This document shows positions 63,926 through 64,000 of a stretch of 64,000 nt of DNA, piece after piece. The position numbers and the translations under genes were made by a program. Source of the stretch: Sipunculus nudus (Eukaryota; Annelida; Sipuncula; Golfingiida; Sipunculidae); the NCBI GenBank assembly GCA_026874595.1, contig CM049320.1, forward strand, positions 9,241,464 to 9,305,463, in the 5' to 3' direction. Numbering within the stretch: the first letter of the stretch is position 1; the number at the start of each line of letters is the position of its first letter. The notes beneath the pieces are model-generated. The model was not told where the DNA came from. It was given only the letters and a program-made list of their open reading frames with translations, and searched no databases.

Positions 63926-64000
63926 TATTTTAATATAACATGTAGAGACATAGATGGAACGGACAACAGCAATGCAATGAAGTATGAGAAGTGAACAGCA
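63926..64000. other. unique DNA right of array 2
   Basis: The last recognisable monomer fades at 'caggctacaggatacc'. The final 75 bp show no satellite text, so the array ends inside the window and is not at a chromosome terminus on this side. Confidence 0.7.

Overview
The window looks like nuclear DNA of an invertebrate animal, most likely a marine lophotrochozoan such as a bivalve mollusc; this assignment is an inference. It is AT-rich, has no bacterial-style gene packing or operons, carries decayed Ty3/Gypsy, LINE and piggyBac-like elements, has one candidate spliced exon with consensus splice sites, and ends in two very large satellite arrays. No complete gene is visible. Almost all open frames are short chance frames or readings through repeats.

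Left part (1 to about 36,160): old, repeat-eroded intergenic or intronic DNA. Recognisable pieces are a piggyBac-like non-autonomous element (684-2125), an isolated beta-1,4-galactosyltransferase-like exon on the + strand (6349-6471), a frameshifted relic of a PF03407-type nucleotide-diphospho-sugar transferase (about 10,922-11,570), two different Ty3/Gypsy pol relics on the - strand (about 15,240-17,200 and 19,450-19,940), a LINE reverse transcriptase relic on the + strand (22,753-24,200), and a 1,791-bp element with terminal inverted repeats (25,776-27,566) inserted into an older repeat. Much of the rest belongs to a strongly diverged repeat with a recurrent period of about 310 bp (8.2-9.5, 11.6-14.5, 20.0-21.2, 24.3-25.8 and 27.6-29.8 kb). 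A second diverged family lies at 2.3-3.1 and 31.2-32.0 kb, and a third local duplication family at 33.3-35.8 kb.

Right part (about 36,183-63,925): two satellite arrays back to back. Array 1 (36.2-50.8 kb) has monomers of about 139 bp, or a dimer of about 100+107 bp. Each carries a perfect 8-bp-stem hairpin (GCAAATAG-CAG-CTATTTGC) and a box, CCGCCAGGGGGAG, that resembles the CTCF core motif. It contains nested duplications of 1,089 bp, about 1.58 kb and about 5.41 kb. Array 2 (50.8-63.9 kb, about 170 copies) has a 77-bp monomer built around GGGTTACCCTAACCC, an inverted pair of telomere-type units. The border between the arrays has itself been tandemly duplicated as a 2,498-bp unit (50,617-53,114 and 53,115-55,612).

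There is no set of genes working together here. The biological interest is in the satellites: a possible array of architectural-protein sites joined to a telomere-motif satellite, with clear traces of recent segmental amplification.
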